From a virus, in IMG/VR virus record IMGVR_UViG_3300032288_002265, positions 1-64,000 of that record: DNA of 64,000 bases; one strand, 5' to 3'. Made by a program: the position numbers and the translations under genes. Below, one piece after another: positions 19,501 through 26,320 of this stretch. Within the stretch, counting starts at the first letter, position 1. Every line of letters begins with the position of its first letter. The notes beneath the pieces were generated by a model that did no database searches, was not told where the DNA came from, and saw only the letters and a program-made list of their open reading frames with translations.

Positions 19501-20977
19501 CAAGGTGTTCCTCGAGTCCGGTATCGGCCAGGCCAAGGACGACAGCCAGGCGTTCGCCTCGTTGAAGCTGCTCAATCCGTTCACCCAGGCGTCGATCTGG
19601 ATGCACCGCGCTGCCGCCCGCCAGTGGCTGCGGACGATCAACAACGCCGTCCTGAAGGCCGAGGTCTACTTCAAGGCCCACCCTCAGGCTGAGTCGGATC
19701 CGAACTTCCGCTTCACCGCCAAGGAGCTTGGCTACTCGGGCAAGACCCTGACCGGCATGAAGCTGGACAATCGGGCCTGGGAGTTCCTGAGCGAGAAGCT
19801 GGCTCAGTCTGGCATCAGCCTCGAGGACGCAGCCCGCAAGAAGCTGCGCGGCCAGGATCCGCTGGACTTCAACCAGATCCAGTCGGCCTTGTCCCTGGCG
19901 CAGACCGAGATCCTGCTCAACACCAGCCCTGTCACCCGACCGGCTTGGTCCCAGGACACGATGCTCGGCCGTCTGTCCACCCCGCTGGTGGGCTGGGCGC
20001 TATACAAGAGTGCGGACGTGGCCAAGACCGCTGCCGGTCCCAAGTCCAAGGGCGACCTCAAGGCGTTCGCCAGCTTCATGGAGGCGATGCTGCTTGGTGT
20101 GCTGCCGATCTCGCTCGCCTACGCCATGCTGCGTGACGAGTACGAGGAGGAGGTTCTGAAGAAGAAGCAGAACGTCATGCCCCTGCGGGCGGACGCCACG
20201 CTGCCGGCTGCGATCCTCGATGCCACGTCCCGCCTGGGTATGCTTGGCATCGTCGGTGAGATCCCGAACTCGATCGCCAACCAGTCGACGCAGCGCGAGG
20301 TCTCGGTCGACAGCCGCGTGTTTGCCGTGAGCTCCGCGCTTTCGTTGATGCGTGCGATTTCGACCGCGTACAACCAGGGCACAGTGACCTACCAGTCGGT
20401 GGTTCGGCCGATGATGCAGGCGGTGGGTGGCTCAGGTTATCTGCAGAACTTCGATGCGATCAACGGCCTGGCTGGGCTGGACAATGTCGAGTCCCGGCTG
20501 GCCAAGCGTGTGAACGTCGGCAACCAACTGCGAGTCGCCGGCCGGATGAACGACATGGAGATCCGTGGAGGCAAGGGCATGGCGACCACCGCCAATCCGG
20601 TGAAGCCGCACGTGGTAAACATGGCCCTGGCTGCGTACGCCAACGACTCGATGGCGTTCCGTCAGGCGTACCAGAAGGCGCTGCAGGCGGCGATCAAGAC
20701 CTTCCCGGACTCGGATCCGTACGAGAAGGTGGCATCGGCGTTCGAGTCTCAGCACCCGCTGAAGTCGATCTTTGCCACCCGCCCAACCACGGCCGACTAC
20801 CAGAAGATGCTCCGGTCACTCGGGGACGAGGCTTCGGAGGTCAGCGCGGCGATCCGCAACCTGAATGCCTACGGTGCCCAGGTGCTCACCAAGCGCGGCG
20901 GCTCAGGCATCAAGCCGTTCTACGGAACCGAGACCAGCAGCAGGTCCACGGACTACCGCAGTATGCTCACGAGGTAA
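10574..20977 (+). CDS. Giant internal virion (ejection) protein, 3467 aa
   Basis: One uninterrupted frame of 10.4 kb. Residues 40-300 contain Gly/Ala-rich hydrophobic stretches that could insert into membrane. Residues about 390-440 are an Ala/Pro/Gln-rich linker, and 1300-1500 is a Lys/Ala-rich basic region. Around 1730-1736 ILEETLHAFT resembles the core of a zinc metallopeptidase motif but with Glu in place of the first His. The rest is helical, with further hydrophobic stretches near the C-terminus (about 3150-3250) and a final motif HPLKSIF...TTADYQKMLRSL that I associate with giant phage internal proteins. No transglycosylase motif was recognised. Role by size and context: ejected with DNA to form a trans-envelope channel. 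Confidence 0.75.
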   Translation: MPNQLVEWWRTQRPEDASLSDDSLTMKIASMAPDYKAQGKDIFADYPDFTADYNSLLERAGKEYRRGTATLGNEVSRGLQRGISGLKSTAYGAAALAADAIPGTFADPARDALLRKYKTAQEDASQEDVTPAVGSYKEVGDLRDAGQYVAGLVGEGLPSVAESMVTGAIGAAAGSEVPVAGNIAGGIAGIVGKQAAKRLIAKKIAGFTAQEIEEAALKGVGSEALKQLVRAETKAITSTAGAALASTLNSYGLSAGEIYGELATNPNVKPEDALGIAVAAAIPAAIADTALPGYVINKSGVLRRLAGQIENFGETEKRGFFGYITRLAAEVPKVSTMEAGTEAFQELVNIAATKYGETGKFDLSLTEAEKERIINSGIGGAVAATTTAPLAAARFDKTEQEATAQAPAAAAPAQAQPGSPAAPAAQAAPADPTAPAAQQNQPDTATDVLEAGYDTNIDGIKDLARRKLAGDDVSAEEAALKPDAARRYQREVIAASEAKAAAEATAPTETAATATEEKKTEPESKSALTAEAQDLLRNVDAGGVPVFITANLKRIASENGVTIEGSDTSNSVIEKLRKKGAETDPAPDSTSTDAGGEEKKSTINLTPIDYTDNPSWDAATRTLNRTSGSARVIDYSDRKIVLVNVNGLNIPFYLSTGQAKKKEVAAGKWYPIFGISSDGWLNKGSQKEINNFYGSEELKRIAQQLDAELGKDVKADIKVSNSAVFSSVNGFLKELGLQPVENELSTTVDDLKKNISAVIAEIERRKASASEPTPAPTPAPAADAAPTNVDADPVDQAEEGEDLQLSTEDSAAKQSMSKDAKAAQSQVELLKKKIAAIEKLTEQRSKEIEPAQSLMDRYIAADAITNKEERADALKALEGELKKYGGVEGLQSRLQTLNVLETDKNGKPKLLLKPVSDDPRKTVSTRLNYYAKKLNEAQSKLMMINDDIDTLMMSAAPSERSRMPAYYESGDESEQSGELMRLYGESLKAKGLARQTALNELGYTLTADARGKDSNQRHSRRLTAWVKRSEAGNPTEIIVTTSHREPIPKKSKSEFNPVDRYVFAVSNTEYLQGGNKKKVTEKKADVRTITQMIDDGFMPYSSILLGSARHRSVERFVFQEGGKTALAQYNEMFGEAKQAAAAGKPIETGFGKNEDEIINEAAKTAAEELSDVELEYANRFFQYIRDQFLEQSAELLDKGRFSEALEQSLLGKMIGVYDEMVSKNASETDISNTFSRSFKSEIEGFLKQEKKFASARDMAVIAETLPSYFAGSALRATMSARADALKQTYQDIKLNALKKAIGEKNNENNQSTSGTKAVSPTGAAGKADRNGGGDGKGNRVVSKKDAQAKVAKAGKAAAGSVASKKRTASRADVAKATAAKADKPKRTDAASKAKKQAAKSEVVKRETKYVFNPKTGRAEQVSNKIIEAGTPAPVAKPKKAGTKKEAAPKKGTKPAAPEQPKPEAKPEPTIEQRKEAALEAVAKLLAAKLIKRKEYNGLIDAINAGTIAQIQEILDKSQAAESSAKDSNSVVALKETVLNLEEQGLIDKVVRKAMLKKIDQNASNQEALAKFEQELKDYSDREAKKTRKRLSQADPEAIESVDLQSGRITPVELVPNSIENIEHNIRRFSQPARSLLTQSMDAESVSQKYPNLITALRRIAIEAATDSSPMSVIRATIAKAMMDRVANTGAKLIFVDQSITPGVLGKFDLRNNEIVIYTGAHSTDLDLQATILEETLHAFTSKTRLAFDTNPESLSLALRDAITGLNSLIEAAKKAGLKWQESDSADAAVAFDEFVAAAVRDDQFKAQLAKIPFNKDFGIKKATTLLEAIKLQFSKILEAIVSAFPIFGSGGKTGGMTALDASAAFINAMVTNHQKVANEQGGKEQRNRYVEGTLGTGADITVDGSQFSADATAEAKRLMALQNLIQDAATRMVDMWNRKGNNRSSQGTQLLSNDQAIKNMILDMISNSMPLPSDAKQAINKALSDQGASTISDAITMGDLEQKSDAPKVARDGLNALNTVLFNLKRMRAEAEELFGKKNILQKIADSSFEISELTKKFEDMNFIGKEFVKELRRSIDESEDVGAGSIAKAMGMTTGRKASLQNAATWIQANLNAYTDALVALSELGVDFKNTPPADILKTVNAAAATDARLVPMQDIGRLAMAGQFARRRPMVMDFLATRSSGEAGALRSIIAMATSSRADAIEMAKRDLSKLKRIGGIAARIIDQLSEMKAEHRKMLDQAKLHAEREQFAVDAEAALTERIKYLDRMLQVEDTSGNKLWQPHHNATYFVPTSPNQSEESLFEDNPTSQSFRKLRFGQDFDGAKVRSELALMKGWLDANQNLRGTSKYNLMKRQIDGLTKMYAEEVDANVRRGPFGFLVRALGSSADRLEQLGLLSAKEAATMIRRYVASFEQSLKSVDAKSFHEYDALMRKGTELSGLHPLEFKRQYYNRALGYLETRQDLLNPTLTQQAQEDLLVREAIRFMDQSTPMSDELKTTVGNLLRTAGRNGEIIIGRNRVNFGLKVADVMKDGRVYLREPIGHPLSTAARSLDESVRVLANKMEAAWKETFTANGEPDTKLKPATVSGLYTTDVNALRSILAGRFTEEVMSKFVKPLVSKTGKTNFKGPESLGVVDMAKRENLIEAYRLAGGDIIKFAEELHRLEGGDPATLADFVGETIGTLQKYASTLFQVADTAGKNADEDADPGLNFLNARQGEDFPWEWLDYKEYGYKNRTRYLRVMAQQFAFGDNQDGFNRLVEESRRQLMKFKDEYEDAHKKLNAGDRAGYEKALNEGGNRIARQNAQANVLELNAAEKHHSALMSELNGNKQSAGVFSEILGVISGMTVQGLATAATDSVTLFEAPLRKFGFSKEAIQFIAGTWKALGTEIAGTLAQAFGMQFHQDTATSRETDILNRNGLADSDSITSSRGFAALHERYIQELAEELTFSAITDRYKNERITMAKELASGAVKRVAKAGKVFLESGIGQAKDDSQAFASLKLLNPFTQASIWMHRAAARQWLRTINNAVLKAEVYFKAHPQAESDPNFRFTAKELGYSGKTLTGMKLDNRAWEFLSEKLAQSGISLEDAARKKLRGQDPLDFNQIQSALSLAQTEILLNTSPVTRPAWSQDTMLGRLSTPLVGWALYKSADVAKTAAGPKSKGDLKAFASFMEAMLLGVLPISLAYAMLRDEYEEEVLKKKQNVMPLRADATLPAAILDATSRLGMLGIVGEIPNSIANQSTQREVSVDSRVFAVSSALSLMRAISTAYNQGTVTYQSVVRPMMQAVGGSGYLQNFDAINGLAGLDNVESRLAKRVNVGNQLRVAGRMNDMEIRGGKGMATTANPVKPHVVNMALAAYANDSMAFRQAYQKALQAAIKTFPDSDPYEKVASAFESQHPLKSIFATRPTTADYQKMLRSLGDEASEVSAAIRNLNAYGAQVLTKRGGSGIKPFYGTETSSRSTDYRSMLTR

Positions 20978-20980
20978 CCC

Positions 20981-21241
20981 ATGATCGACAAAGACAAGAA
21001 ACCCCTTGGTCAGAAGTGGCGCACTCCCGGCGAACGGAAGAAGTGGGCCGTCGTCATCAAAGATCCCAAGACCGGCAAGCGGAAGGTTGTGCGGTGGGGT
21101 GATCCGAAGATGCAGGACTTTACTCAGCACAAGGATCCTGAGCGCCGGAAGAACTTCAAATCCCGCATGAACTGCGACAGCGACCCGAAGGCCAAGGACA
21201 AGACGCGGCCCAAGTACTGGGCGTGCAACGCAACCTGGTGA
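20981..21241 (+). CDS. Small conserved basic phage protein
   Basis: 86 residues, strongly basic. The layout (WAVVIKDPKTGKRKVVRWGDPKM, then DPERRKNFKSRMNCD and a C-terminal RPKYWACNATW) matches a small protein type I have seen widely in tailed phages, usually among structural genes. Two Cys flank a Lys-rich loop and could bind metal. Function unknown. It starts right after the giant gene (TAACCC then ATG). Confidence 0.65.
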   Translation: MIDKDKKPLGQKWRTPGERKKWAVVIKDPKTGKRKVVRWGDPKMQDFTQHKDPERRKNFKSRMNCDSDPKAKDKTRPKYWACNATW

Positions 21242-21247
21242 TGATTT

Positions 21248-21928
21248 ATGGAGAGGACACCCGAACAGATCAAACGCATCCACGTCGCGCTCGAGCAGGC
21301 TGGCAACATCTCTGGCGCGGCGTCGCTGCTGAACGTCAGCGCCGACTCCCTCAAGAAGGTGATCAGGGACCACCCTGAGCTACGCTCTTACCTGCCTGGC
21401 ACAACCGCACCGACAGAGCAGGAGGTCATCGGGCGCAAGCCACTTGCCTTGGTGTCTGTTGCCGAGTCGGACATTGTCAAGGCGGTGAAGGATGCGGACG
21501 AGCAGGTTCGATCTGGCTTCGAGGCGATCGGTGTGTCAGGCGATGCGCTCAAGGAGGCTATGGCGTTCCGCGACTTCGGTCGTATGCACTTCAACGATAT
21601 GCGCCACTACATCGGTGGCGGCATGGCCAAGCTCTTCGCTGACCTGATGGTCGAGGTGAAGGATGTGCGGAAAGAGATCGAAGAGGTTCACGACGTCGAG
21701 CGGGAGAAGCTCCTGCGTGAGGACCGCAGCCGCCTGGTGAAGCACTGCATCGATGTCTACGACCGAGTGCGTGAGGCTTCAGTGAGCGCGGCCGTGATCG
21801 AGGCCAAGAAGCAGGAGGCCAAAGAGAAAAAGAAGACAGGGAAAGCTGGGTTCGCCCCACTGGCCATGGAGGTCAAGGGTGACGTCCATGTCCATGAGGC
21901 GGGGAAGGTTCCGGGACCGAGTGCGTAA
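21248..21928 (+). CDS. HTH and coiled-coil protein, possible small terminase
   Basis: 226 residues, last gene of the rightward late block. Residues 5-45 (QIKRIHVALEQAGNISGAAS then LLNVSADSLKKVI) look like a helix-turn-helix of the kind used to bind DNA. Residues about 120-205 are a long charged helical region suited to oligomerisation, and the tail is Gly/Pro-rich. HTH plus oligomerisation resembles small terminase subunits. It lies far from the large terminase in this layout, so the assignment is tentative; a regulator is the alternative. Confidence 0.45.
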   Translation: MERTPEQIKRIHVALEQAGNISGAASLLNVSADSLKKVIRDHPELRSYLPGTTAPTEQEVIGRKPLALVSVAESDIVKAVKDADEQVRSGFEAIGVSGDALKEAMAFRDFGRMHFNDMRHYIGGGMAKLFADLMVEVKDVRKEIEEVHDVEREKLLREDRSRLVKHCIDVYDRVREASVSAAVIEAKKQEAKEKKKTGKAGFAPLAMEVKGDVHVHEAGKVPGPSA

Positions 21929-22038
21929 CACCTATGAATAAGGGCGGTCGCACTCGTGCAACAATGCCAAGCCGATTAGTCCCCACAACAAGCAAACAAG
22001 ACTCCGACCACGTTGTTTATCCCGGAACCAAAGAACAG

Positions 22039-22066
22039 GTCACTTCGCGAGTGACGGTTTTGCGGA
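22039..22066. terminator. Hairpin between convergent late and integrase genes
   Basis: GTCACT (22039-22044) and AGTGAC (22050-22055) form a 6-bp stem with a 5-nt loop, followed on the plus strand by GGTTTT. It overlaps the last codons of the integrase gene and lies where rightward and leftward transcription meet. It may be a weak terminator; strength is uncertain. Confidence 0.35.
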
Positions 22067-23128
22067 CCCGGACTTGCGGATGTAGCTCTTGGTCGAGCTC
22101 GTGCCGTTGTGTCCGAGTGCCTTGGCGATCTCCTCGATCGTCGCCCCCTTCGCCGCCATGGTGGTTGCCATCGTGGCGCGGAGACTGTGATAGCTGTAGC
22201 CCTCAAAGCCAAGGGACTTGAACAGCCGTCCGAAGTAGACGCTCATAATCGGGCGTCGCTTGGGGTCGTTGGCGACAAGCTGCTCGGCCGGAAAGAGGAA
22301 CCTCTTGTCCATCCGCTCCATGCTCCTCACCAGTCGGGCCACGCGATCCGTCATCGGGATCACCACCCGCGTGTTGGCTTTGTCGGTCCAGACTGTGACG
22401 GTGCCCTTCTCGAAGTCGAAGCACGACCACTCAAGGTTGCACACGTCACCCAGGCGCAGTGCCAGGTCTCGACCCAGCATGATCGATGCGTGGAAGAATC
22501 CCTCGCTCATCGAGTCGGGCTCGAGGCCCTCGCAGTTGGCTAGGATGAAGTCGATCTCGTCATCCTCGAAGACCAGCTTGTGCTTGGTCTCGCGCTGCTC
22601 GTGGCTGATCACACGGTAGTCCACGGACACCAACTGAGACGGATCACTCAGGATGTACCGCTTCACACCGCAGAAGCGCATCAGGTTCCTGATGGCCGCG
22701 AGCTTCATCGTCCTGGTCCCGAGCTTGTCGGGCCGGTTCGTGTCGTTGATCCACGCATGGATCTCATCGGCAGTCACTGTGCCGATCGTCTTCTCTTCGA
22801 TGCCGGTCTGCCTGATCCACAGGCTGATCGTGGTGGCGTTGTTGTCGCGGGTCCGTGGGGACCGCACGCCCACCTTCATCCACTCGATCCACTCAGCCAG
22901 CGCGTCACGCATCGTGATGCTCTTGTTGGCCGTGATCAGCGTGACCACATCAGCGGTCAGCCGGTGGATCTTCGCCGACCGTTCGATGTCCTTGATCTTG
23001 GACGCCTTGACCACCTCCTCGGCCTCTGCCTTGGTCTTGCAGAAGGTGGACAGTCGCTGCACACAGCCAGCCTCGGTGGTAACCTCGACGTGCCAGTGCT
23101 CCTCACTTTCTCGCTTTGATAATCTCAT
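22040..23128 (-). CDS. int: Tyrosine recombinase (integrase)
   Basis: 362 residues. The N-terminal third has a helical SAM-like core-binding domain (about 70-155). The catalytic domain follows, with the conserved residues in order: Arg225 (LALRLGD), Lys250 region, His314 and Arg317 (YHSLRAT), His340 (ALGHNGTSS) and the nucleophile Tyr349 (TKSYIRK). All are intact, so the enzyme should be active. It catalyses site-specific integration or excision by a 3'-phosphotyrosyl intermediate. The start ATG has GGAGAGAC upstream and overlaps the next gene by 26 bp. It is the last gene of the leftward accessory operon; the attachment site probably lies close by, but I cannot identify a core. Confidence 0.9.
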   Translation of the reverse strand: MRLSKRESEEHWHVEVTTEAGCVQRLSTFCKTKAEAEEVVKASKIKDIERSAKIHRLTADVVTLITANKSITMRDALAEWIEWMKVGVRSPRTRDNNATTISLWIRQTGIEEKTIGTVTADEIHAWINDTNRPDKLGTRTMKLAAIRNLMRFCGVKRYILSDPSQLVSVDYRVISHEQRETKHKLVFEDDEIDFILANCEGLEPDSMSEGFFHASIMLGRDLALRLGDVCNLEWSCFDFEKGTVTVWTDKANTRVVIPMTDRVARLVRSMERMDKRFLFPAEQLVANDPKRRPIMSVYFGRLFKSLGFEGYSYHSLRATMATTMAAKGATIEEIAKALGHNGTSSTKSYIRKSGSAKPSLAK

Positions 23129-23429
23129 GTCTCTCCTCGTCGTCTGCCCATCGCCTCGTCTCCTGCGGCATCACTGGGACACCATGAGCCTTGGCTCTGA
23201 GCAGAAATTCTTTTCGCATATGCTCGTCGATGTCATTCGCGCACTGCTTATGGATCTGCGCTGCGCGATTCATAATCGACTGTCGGTATCGTTTGATCGC
23301 TGGATCGGTGTCGATCCGCTTCCTGACTAGGTTCCAGAATGCCTGCTGCCGTTCGCTTCCGTTGGTCTCGAGCTTTTGCGGCTTGAGTTGGCCAAGCGGA
23401 TCAACATCGGCAGGTAAGTGGTCTTCCAT
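23103..23429 (-). CDS. Hypothetical protein
   Basis: 108 residues, charged and helical, with no family recognised. The start has a good SD (AGGAGA, 7 nt before ATG), which supports this start although it lies inside the end of the upstream gene. It overlaps the integrase start by 26 bp, so the two are probably translationally coupled. It might be a recombination directionality partner by position only; there is no motif evidence. Confidence 0.6.
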   Translation of the reverse strand: MEDHLPADVDPLGQLKPQKLETNGSERQQAFWNLVRKRIDTDPAIKRYRQSIMNRAAQIHKQCANDIDEHMRKEFLLRAKAHGVPVMPQETRRWADDEERHEIIKARK

Positions 23430-23740
23430 TGTGGGTTTCTCCTGAGGTACGGGAACTTGCGGTTCGGGTCTCTCGTCGATGTCTTCAGGTACATCCTGAT
23501 CCGCCGCACGTCCTCCCTCGACGCGAGATCGATTCCGACCCCGGTCATGTAGGCACGCACGGTTGGCAGATCGATGCCTCTCCAGTCTGTTGCCCAGCTG
23601 ATCGCTTCGACCTGGCTGGGTGACAGACCAGAACGGTCTGCGATCTCGATTGTTGTAAGCGGTTCGCCTCTCGGGTGCCGCGCAAGGATCCTGAGCAGCA
23701 ACGGACAGAAGGCGTCGAACCTCTCCCAGTACTTCGCCAT
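23327..23740 (-). CDS. HTH-containing hypothetical protein
   Basis: 137 residues. Residues about 28-60 (TTIEIADRSGLSPSQVEAIS) look like a helix-turn-helix, so DNA binding is likely. The last 35 codons overlap the following gene in another frame by 103 bp, a long overlap that suggests either that the C-terminus is not conserved or that the two are coupled. It lies 12 bp after the next upstream HTH gene. Confidence 0.55.
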   Translation of the reverse strand: MAKYWERFDAFCPLLLRILARHPRGEPLTTIEIADRSGLSPSQVEAISWATDWRGIDLPTVRAYMTGVGIDLASREDVRRIRMYLKTSTRDPNRKFPYLRRNPQWKTTYLPMLIRLANSSRKSSRPTEANGSRHSGT

Positions 23741-23752
23741 GACGTGATACTG

Positions 23753-24040
23753 TTACCCTTTTTTAAGTGAGTCAATTTCGGCGACCGACTGCTTCTTCGA
23801 CTTACCTTGATAGTTCTTGATCAGGTTCCAGATCGCGCTCTCTGACCTGCCGAACTTCTTCGACAGTTCGTCCAGGCTGTAGGTTGGGTTCTTCTGTTTG
23901 AACTTGATGATTCTCTTCTTCTCCTCGTCGGTCATGCGAACCCATCCGAACTGCTTCTTCGGTGCTGCCTCAATCTTCTCAATCTTCGGCTGTGGCCCGA
24001 TCAGTCGGGTGATCTGCTCTGCTGTCAGCGGTGCTTTCAT
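23753..24040 (-). CDS. Small HTH protein
   Basis: 95 residues. The ATG at 24040 is preferred over an upstream ATG at 24082 because it has AAGGAAGG just upstream and overlaps the preceding stop by ATGA. Residues about 40-80 (MTDEEKKRIIKFKQ, then YSLDELSKKFGRSESAIWN) form a classic sequence-specific HTH. A transcription regulator or accessory DNA-binding role is likely. Lys-rich C-terminus. Confidence 0.65.
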   Translation of the reverse strand: MKAPLTAEQITRLIGPQPKIEKIEAAPKKQFGWVRMTDEEKKRIIKFKQKNPTYSLDELSKKFGRSESAIWNLIKNYQGKSKKQSVAEIDSLKKG

Positions 24041-24282
24041 TTCCTTCCTTTCTGTTTCTGTTTCATGTGCCACTTGCTCCACTTGGCGTACGCCTTCCAG
24101 ACTGGATGCTTCGGCCCTGGAGTTCTCTTCCGATCTGAACCGTCACGGTTGATGAAGATGGGACCGCCGAAGCCGGTCTCTTCCCATCTCCAGAACTTGC
24201 CATTGACGATCGCGAAACCCTCCGCTTCAGGTACGGTGAGGATGCAGGGGAGTCCGTTGATCTCGGTGAATATGTCCTTCAC
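24037..24282 (-). CDS. Hypothetical protein
   Basis: 81 residues, ending in a Lys/Arg-rich tail (KWSKWHMKQKQKGRK). Aromatic-rich centre, no family recognised. It is joined by a 4-bp ATGA overlap to genes on both sides, which supports both its reality and its start. Confidence 0.6.
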   Translation of the reverse strand: MKDIFTEINGLPCILTVPEAEGFAIVNGKFWRWEETGFGGPIFINRDGSDRKRTPGPKHPVWKAYAKWSKWHMKQKQKGRK

Positions 24283-24590
24283 GGCTTCACCTCCTCGACT
24301 TCATTGACCTTCATCACCTGACTGATCGGGGTGACCTTGGCGAAGAACATATCCTTGGGATCATTGCAGAGCCTAACCTCAACGAACTTGAACAACACCC
24401 ATGAGCTCTCGAACTCGTCGAGCAGGGTGTCGCCAACCTTTGGGCGGGATCTCTTGAATCCCATCACACTGTAGACCTCATTGTGTGCGAGCGGCCGATC
24501 AACGAACTGCATCCCATTCGGCCACCAGCGGATTGAGTTTCCCCATCCGTCGCCCATGTCGTAGTCGGCCTTGAGTTCAGGAGGCTTCAT
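24279..24590 (-). CDS. Hypothetical protein
   Basis: 103 residues when started at the ATG at 24590, which has GAAGAAGGTG upstream and overlaps the preceding stop by ATGA. Acidic, with a Trp-rich segment (GDGWGNSIRWWPNG). No family recognised. Confidence 0.6.
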   Translation of the reverse strand: MKPPELKADYDMGDGWGNSIRWWPNGMQFVDRPLAHNEVYSVMGFKRSRPKVGDTLLDEFESSWVLFKFVEVRLCNDPKDMFFAKVTPISQVMKVNEVEEVKP

Positions 24591-24934
24591 GTATGCACCT
24601 TCTTCGCATTGTTCCAGCGAGCGACGCACCTTGGAACCTTGCTCTTGCCGAGGCACAGTAGTTGAGCCATGTCGTTGCCAGCCACCATAAGGATTCGGAT
24701 GTGCTCTCGAAGGGCGTTGATGGTAATCACCGCATGACTCATCTTGTCTGTGCTGGACTTAATTAGTTCCAGATCCTCGTCGAGCTCCATCTGGAAGTCT
24801 GCGATGATCCTGGACAGGTCTGCGATTCTGTCTGCTGCTTCCATGACCGCAGCGTTCGCAACACCGTCCTCTGAATACATTTCTTTGGACAGTATGCGTA
24901 GCGAGGAGACCAATGTTTCAGTGGAGGTTTTCAT
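24587..24934 (-). CDS. Hypothetical coiled-coil protein
   Basis: 115 residues using the ATG at 24934, which overlaps the preceding stop by ATGA. Mostly helical with a heptad pattern (ADLSRIIADFQMELDEDLEL) and a short Cys-containing C-terminus. No function can be assigned. Confidence 0.6.
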   Translation of the reverse strand: MKTSTETLVSSLRILSKEMYSEDGVANAAVMEAADRIADLSRIIADFQMELDEDLELIKSSTDKMSHAVITINALREHIRILMVAGNDMAQLLCLGKSKVPRCVARWNNAKKVHT

Positions 24935-25251
24935 TGCCGCCCCTCCAGATCCTCGACCACGCTGATGGTCCGGTTCACGTCGGCGAGCCACCGCTGAACG
25001 TACTTCTTGCGGTAGTCGTCGCGCACAGCGTCTCTCACCACGTCTCTCGCAAGATCGACAACGGCGGTACACCATGTGCCACGCGCCACCGTCACACTTG
25101 GAGCACCCGCTGGTCGTATCTCCTCTGCCTTGGTGTATCCGCGCAGCCGGTCATCCTTAATGATCGTGTTGAACGGCTCCAGCAGCTTCTCCAGTTCGCG
25201 GTCTGCCGCAGCGTTGAGCGCGGTCTCGATGTCGGAGATGGCCTTGCTCAT
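24931..25251 (-). CDS. Hypothetical helical protein
   Basis: 106 residues, charged and alpha-helical. It overlaps both neighbours by 4 bp. No motif recognised. Confidence 0.6.
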   Translation of the reverse strand: MSKAISDIETALNAAADRELEKLLEPFNTIIKDDRLRGYTKAEEIRPAGAPSVTVARGTWCTAVVDLARDVVRDAVRDDYRKKYVQRWLADVNRTISVVEDLEGRQ

Positions 25252-25433
25252 TTAACCTCCTGTCGCTTGAGGAACTCATCGATCGCCACATCGGCGATGT
25301 ACTGAAGTTTGTAGCCGGTCTTCAGTGCATAATCCTTGAGACGTGTGTGAGTCTCAGGCGAAACCATCACAACCTTGTAATCGTCTCGCACACGCACGTT
25401 CTTCACGGGGGCTACTTTAGGATGGAGGCTCAC
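25248..25433 (-). CDS. Ribbon-helix-helix-like small protein
   Basis: 61 residues from a GTG at 25433 that overlaps the preceding stop (GTGA) and has AAGGAGGAC 7 nt upstream. The segment YKVVMVSPETHTRLKDYALK followed by YIADVAIDEFL has the strand-helix-helix pattern of Arc/MetJ-type repressors. It could regulate this operon or another phage gene. Confidence 0.65.
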   Translation of the reverse strand: MSLHPKVAPVKNVRVRDDYKVVMVSPETHTRLKDYALKTGYKLQYIADVAIDEFLKRQEVK

Positions 25434-26320
25434 AGCTTGTCCTCCTTGGCTTTGCGCCATGCTTCGGCTAGGTGCGGCTCATTCCATCCTTCATTGACCA
25501 TCCTGTCCCCCGCCTCCTCCATCCGCTTGATGCGCTTCTGTAGCCCATCAATCTCATTGATCTTCTCCATCAGCAACTTGCGGAGCTTATCACTGAGCTC
25601 AAGGCCCTTGTCGATGAACCCCTGACGGATATCGCAGGTGGCCTTCAGCGCCTTAATCGCATTGTCCTTCCGATCGCACTGCTTCTCCATCATATCGATC
25701 ATGTCGCTGCGCCTATTCATCTCTCCTGACCGTTTCGCAGCGAGCTCCTCCCACTGGTCCCGCTGCTCGGTGAGTTCCTCGATCACCTTGCTCTGGGAGT
25801 CGATCTGGTCGTTGAGACGCTCGATCGTGTCCTTCTGCTCGAAGTGCGCCTTGCCGCGCTCGGCACACAGCTGGATGACATGCTTGACGTTGTCCACCAG
25901 ACTGCACGGTTCCAACTGTTCAAGCCCCCAGTGCCCCAGCGCCTGGTAGATCTCGACGTTCGCTGCCACCAGTTCGTCGTTGTGCTCGCGGTAGCCCTTG
26001 TCGATCACAGCCTGTTTGTCCCAGTGCTCCATGTCCTCCGCGATCTGCTTCTGCAGCGACTGGATTTTCTGGGCTTGAGCCTTGATAATCTCCATCTGCT
26101 CTTGCGCTGCCTCTGCCTGACGCTCCTTCCACCACTCCTGCCCCAGTGGCTTCGCGGTGCTGGTGGCGCTGATCGTCACGGTCGGCTGAGGTGTAGGAAC
26201 TGGACACGGCTCGGTGTCGCTGCAGGACTGCAATAGTTCTGCGTGCGCCTTGTCGAACCGTTTTATGTCGAAAGCGTTCTCGCACATCTCACTGATCAGG
26301 TTTGCCTGTCTTTTGGTCAT
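25430..26320 (-). CDS. Coiled-coil protein
   Basis: 296 residues from the ATG at 26320 (SD-like AGAAGGAAG upstream, ATGA overlap with the small gene before it). After a Pro/Thr-rich linker (about 40-60), nearly all of the protein is charged heptad repeat (residues 70-280) with Gln/Glu/Lys/Leu spacing typical of a long coiled coil. No enzymatic motif. It could be a scaffold or a sequestering protein; the function is unknown. Confidence 0.65.
   Translation of the reverse strand: MTKRQANLISEMCENAFDIKRFDKAHAELLQSCSDTEPCPVPTPQPTVTISATSTAKPLGQEWWKERQAEAAQEQMEIIKAQAQKIQSLQKQIAEDMEHWDKQAVIDKGYREHNDELVAANVEIYQALGHWGLEQLEPCSLVDNVKHVIQLCAERGKAHFEQKDTIERLNDQIDSQSKVIEELTEQRDQWEELAAKRSGEMNRRSDMIDMMEKQCDRKDNAIKALKATCDIRQGFIDKGLELSDKLRKLLMEKINEIDGLQKRIKRMEEAGDRMVNEGWNEPHLAEAWRKAKEDKL

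Noticed and set aside
23753-23790. Sigma70-like boxes TTGACT and CAGTAT before the gene at 23740
   Set aside because: They lie within the coding end of the preceding HTH gene and the -10 matches only 3 of 6; the gene is more simply part of the operon.
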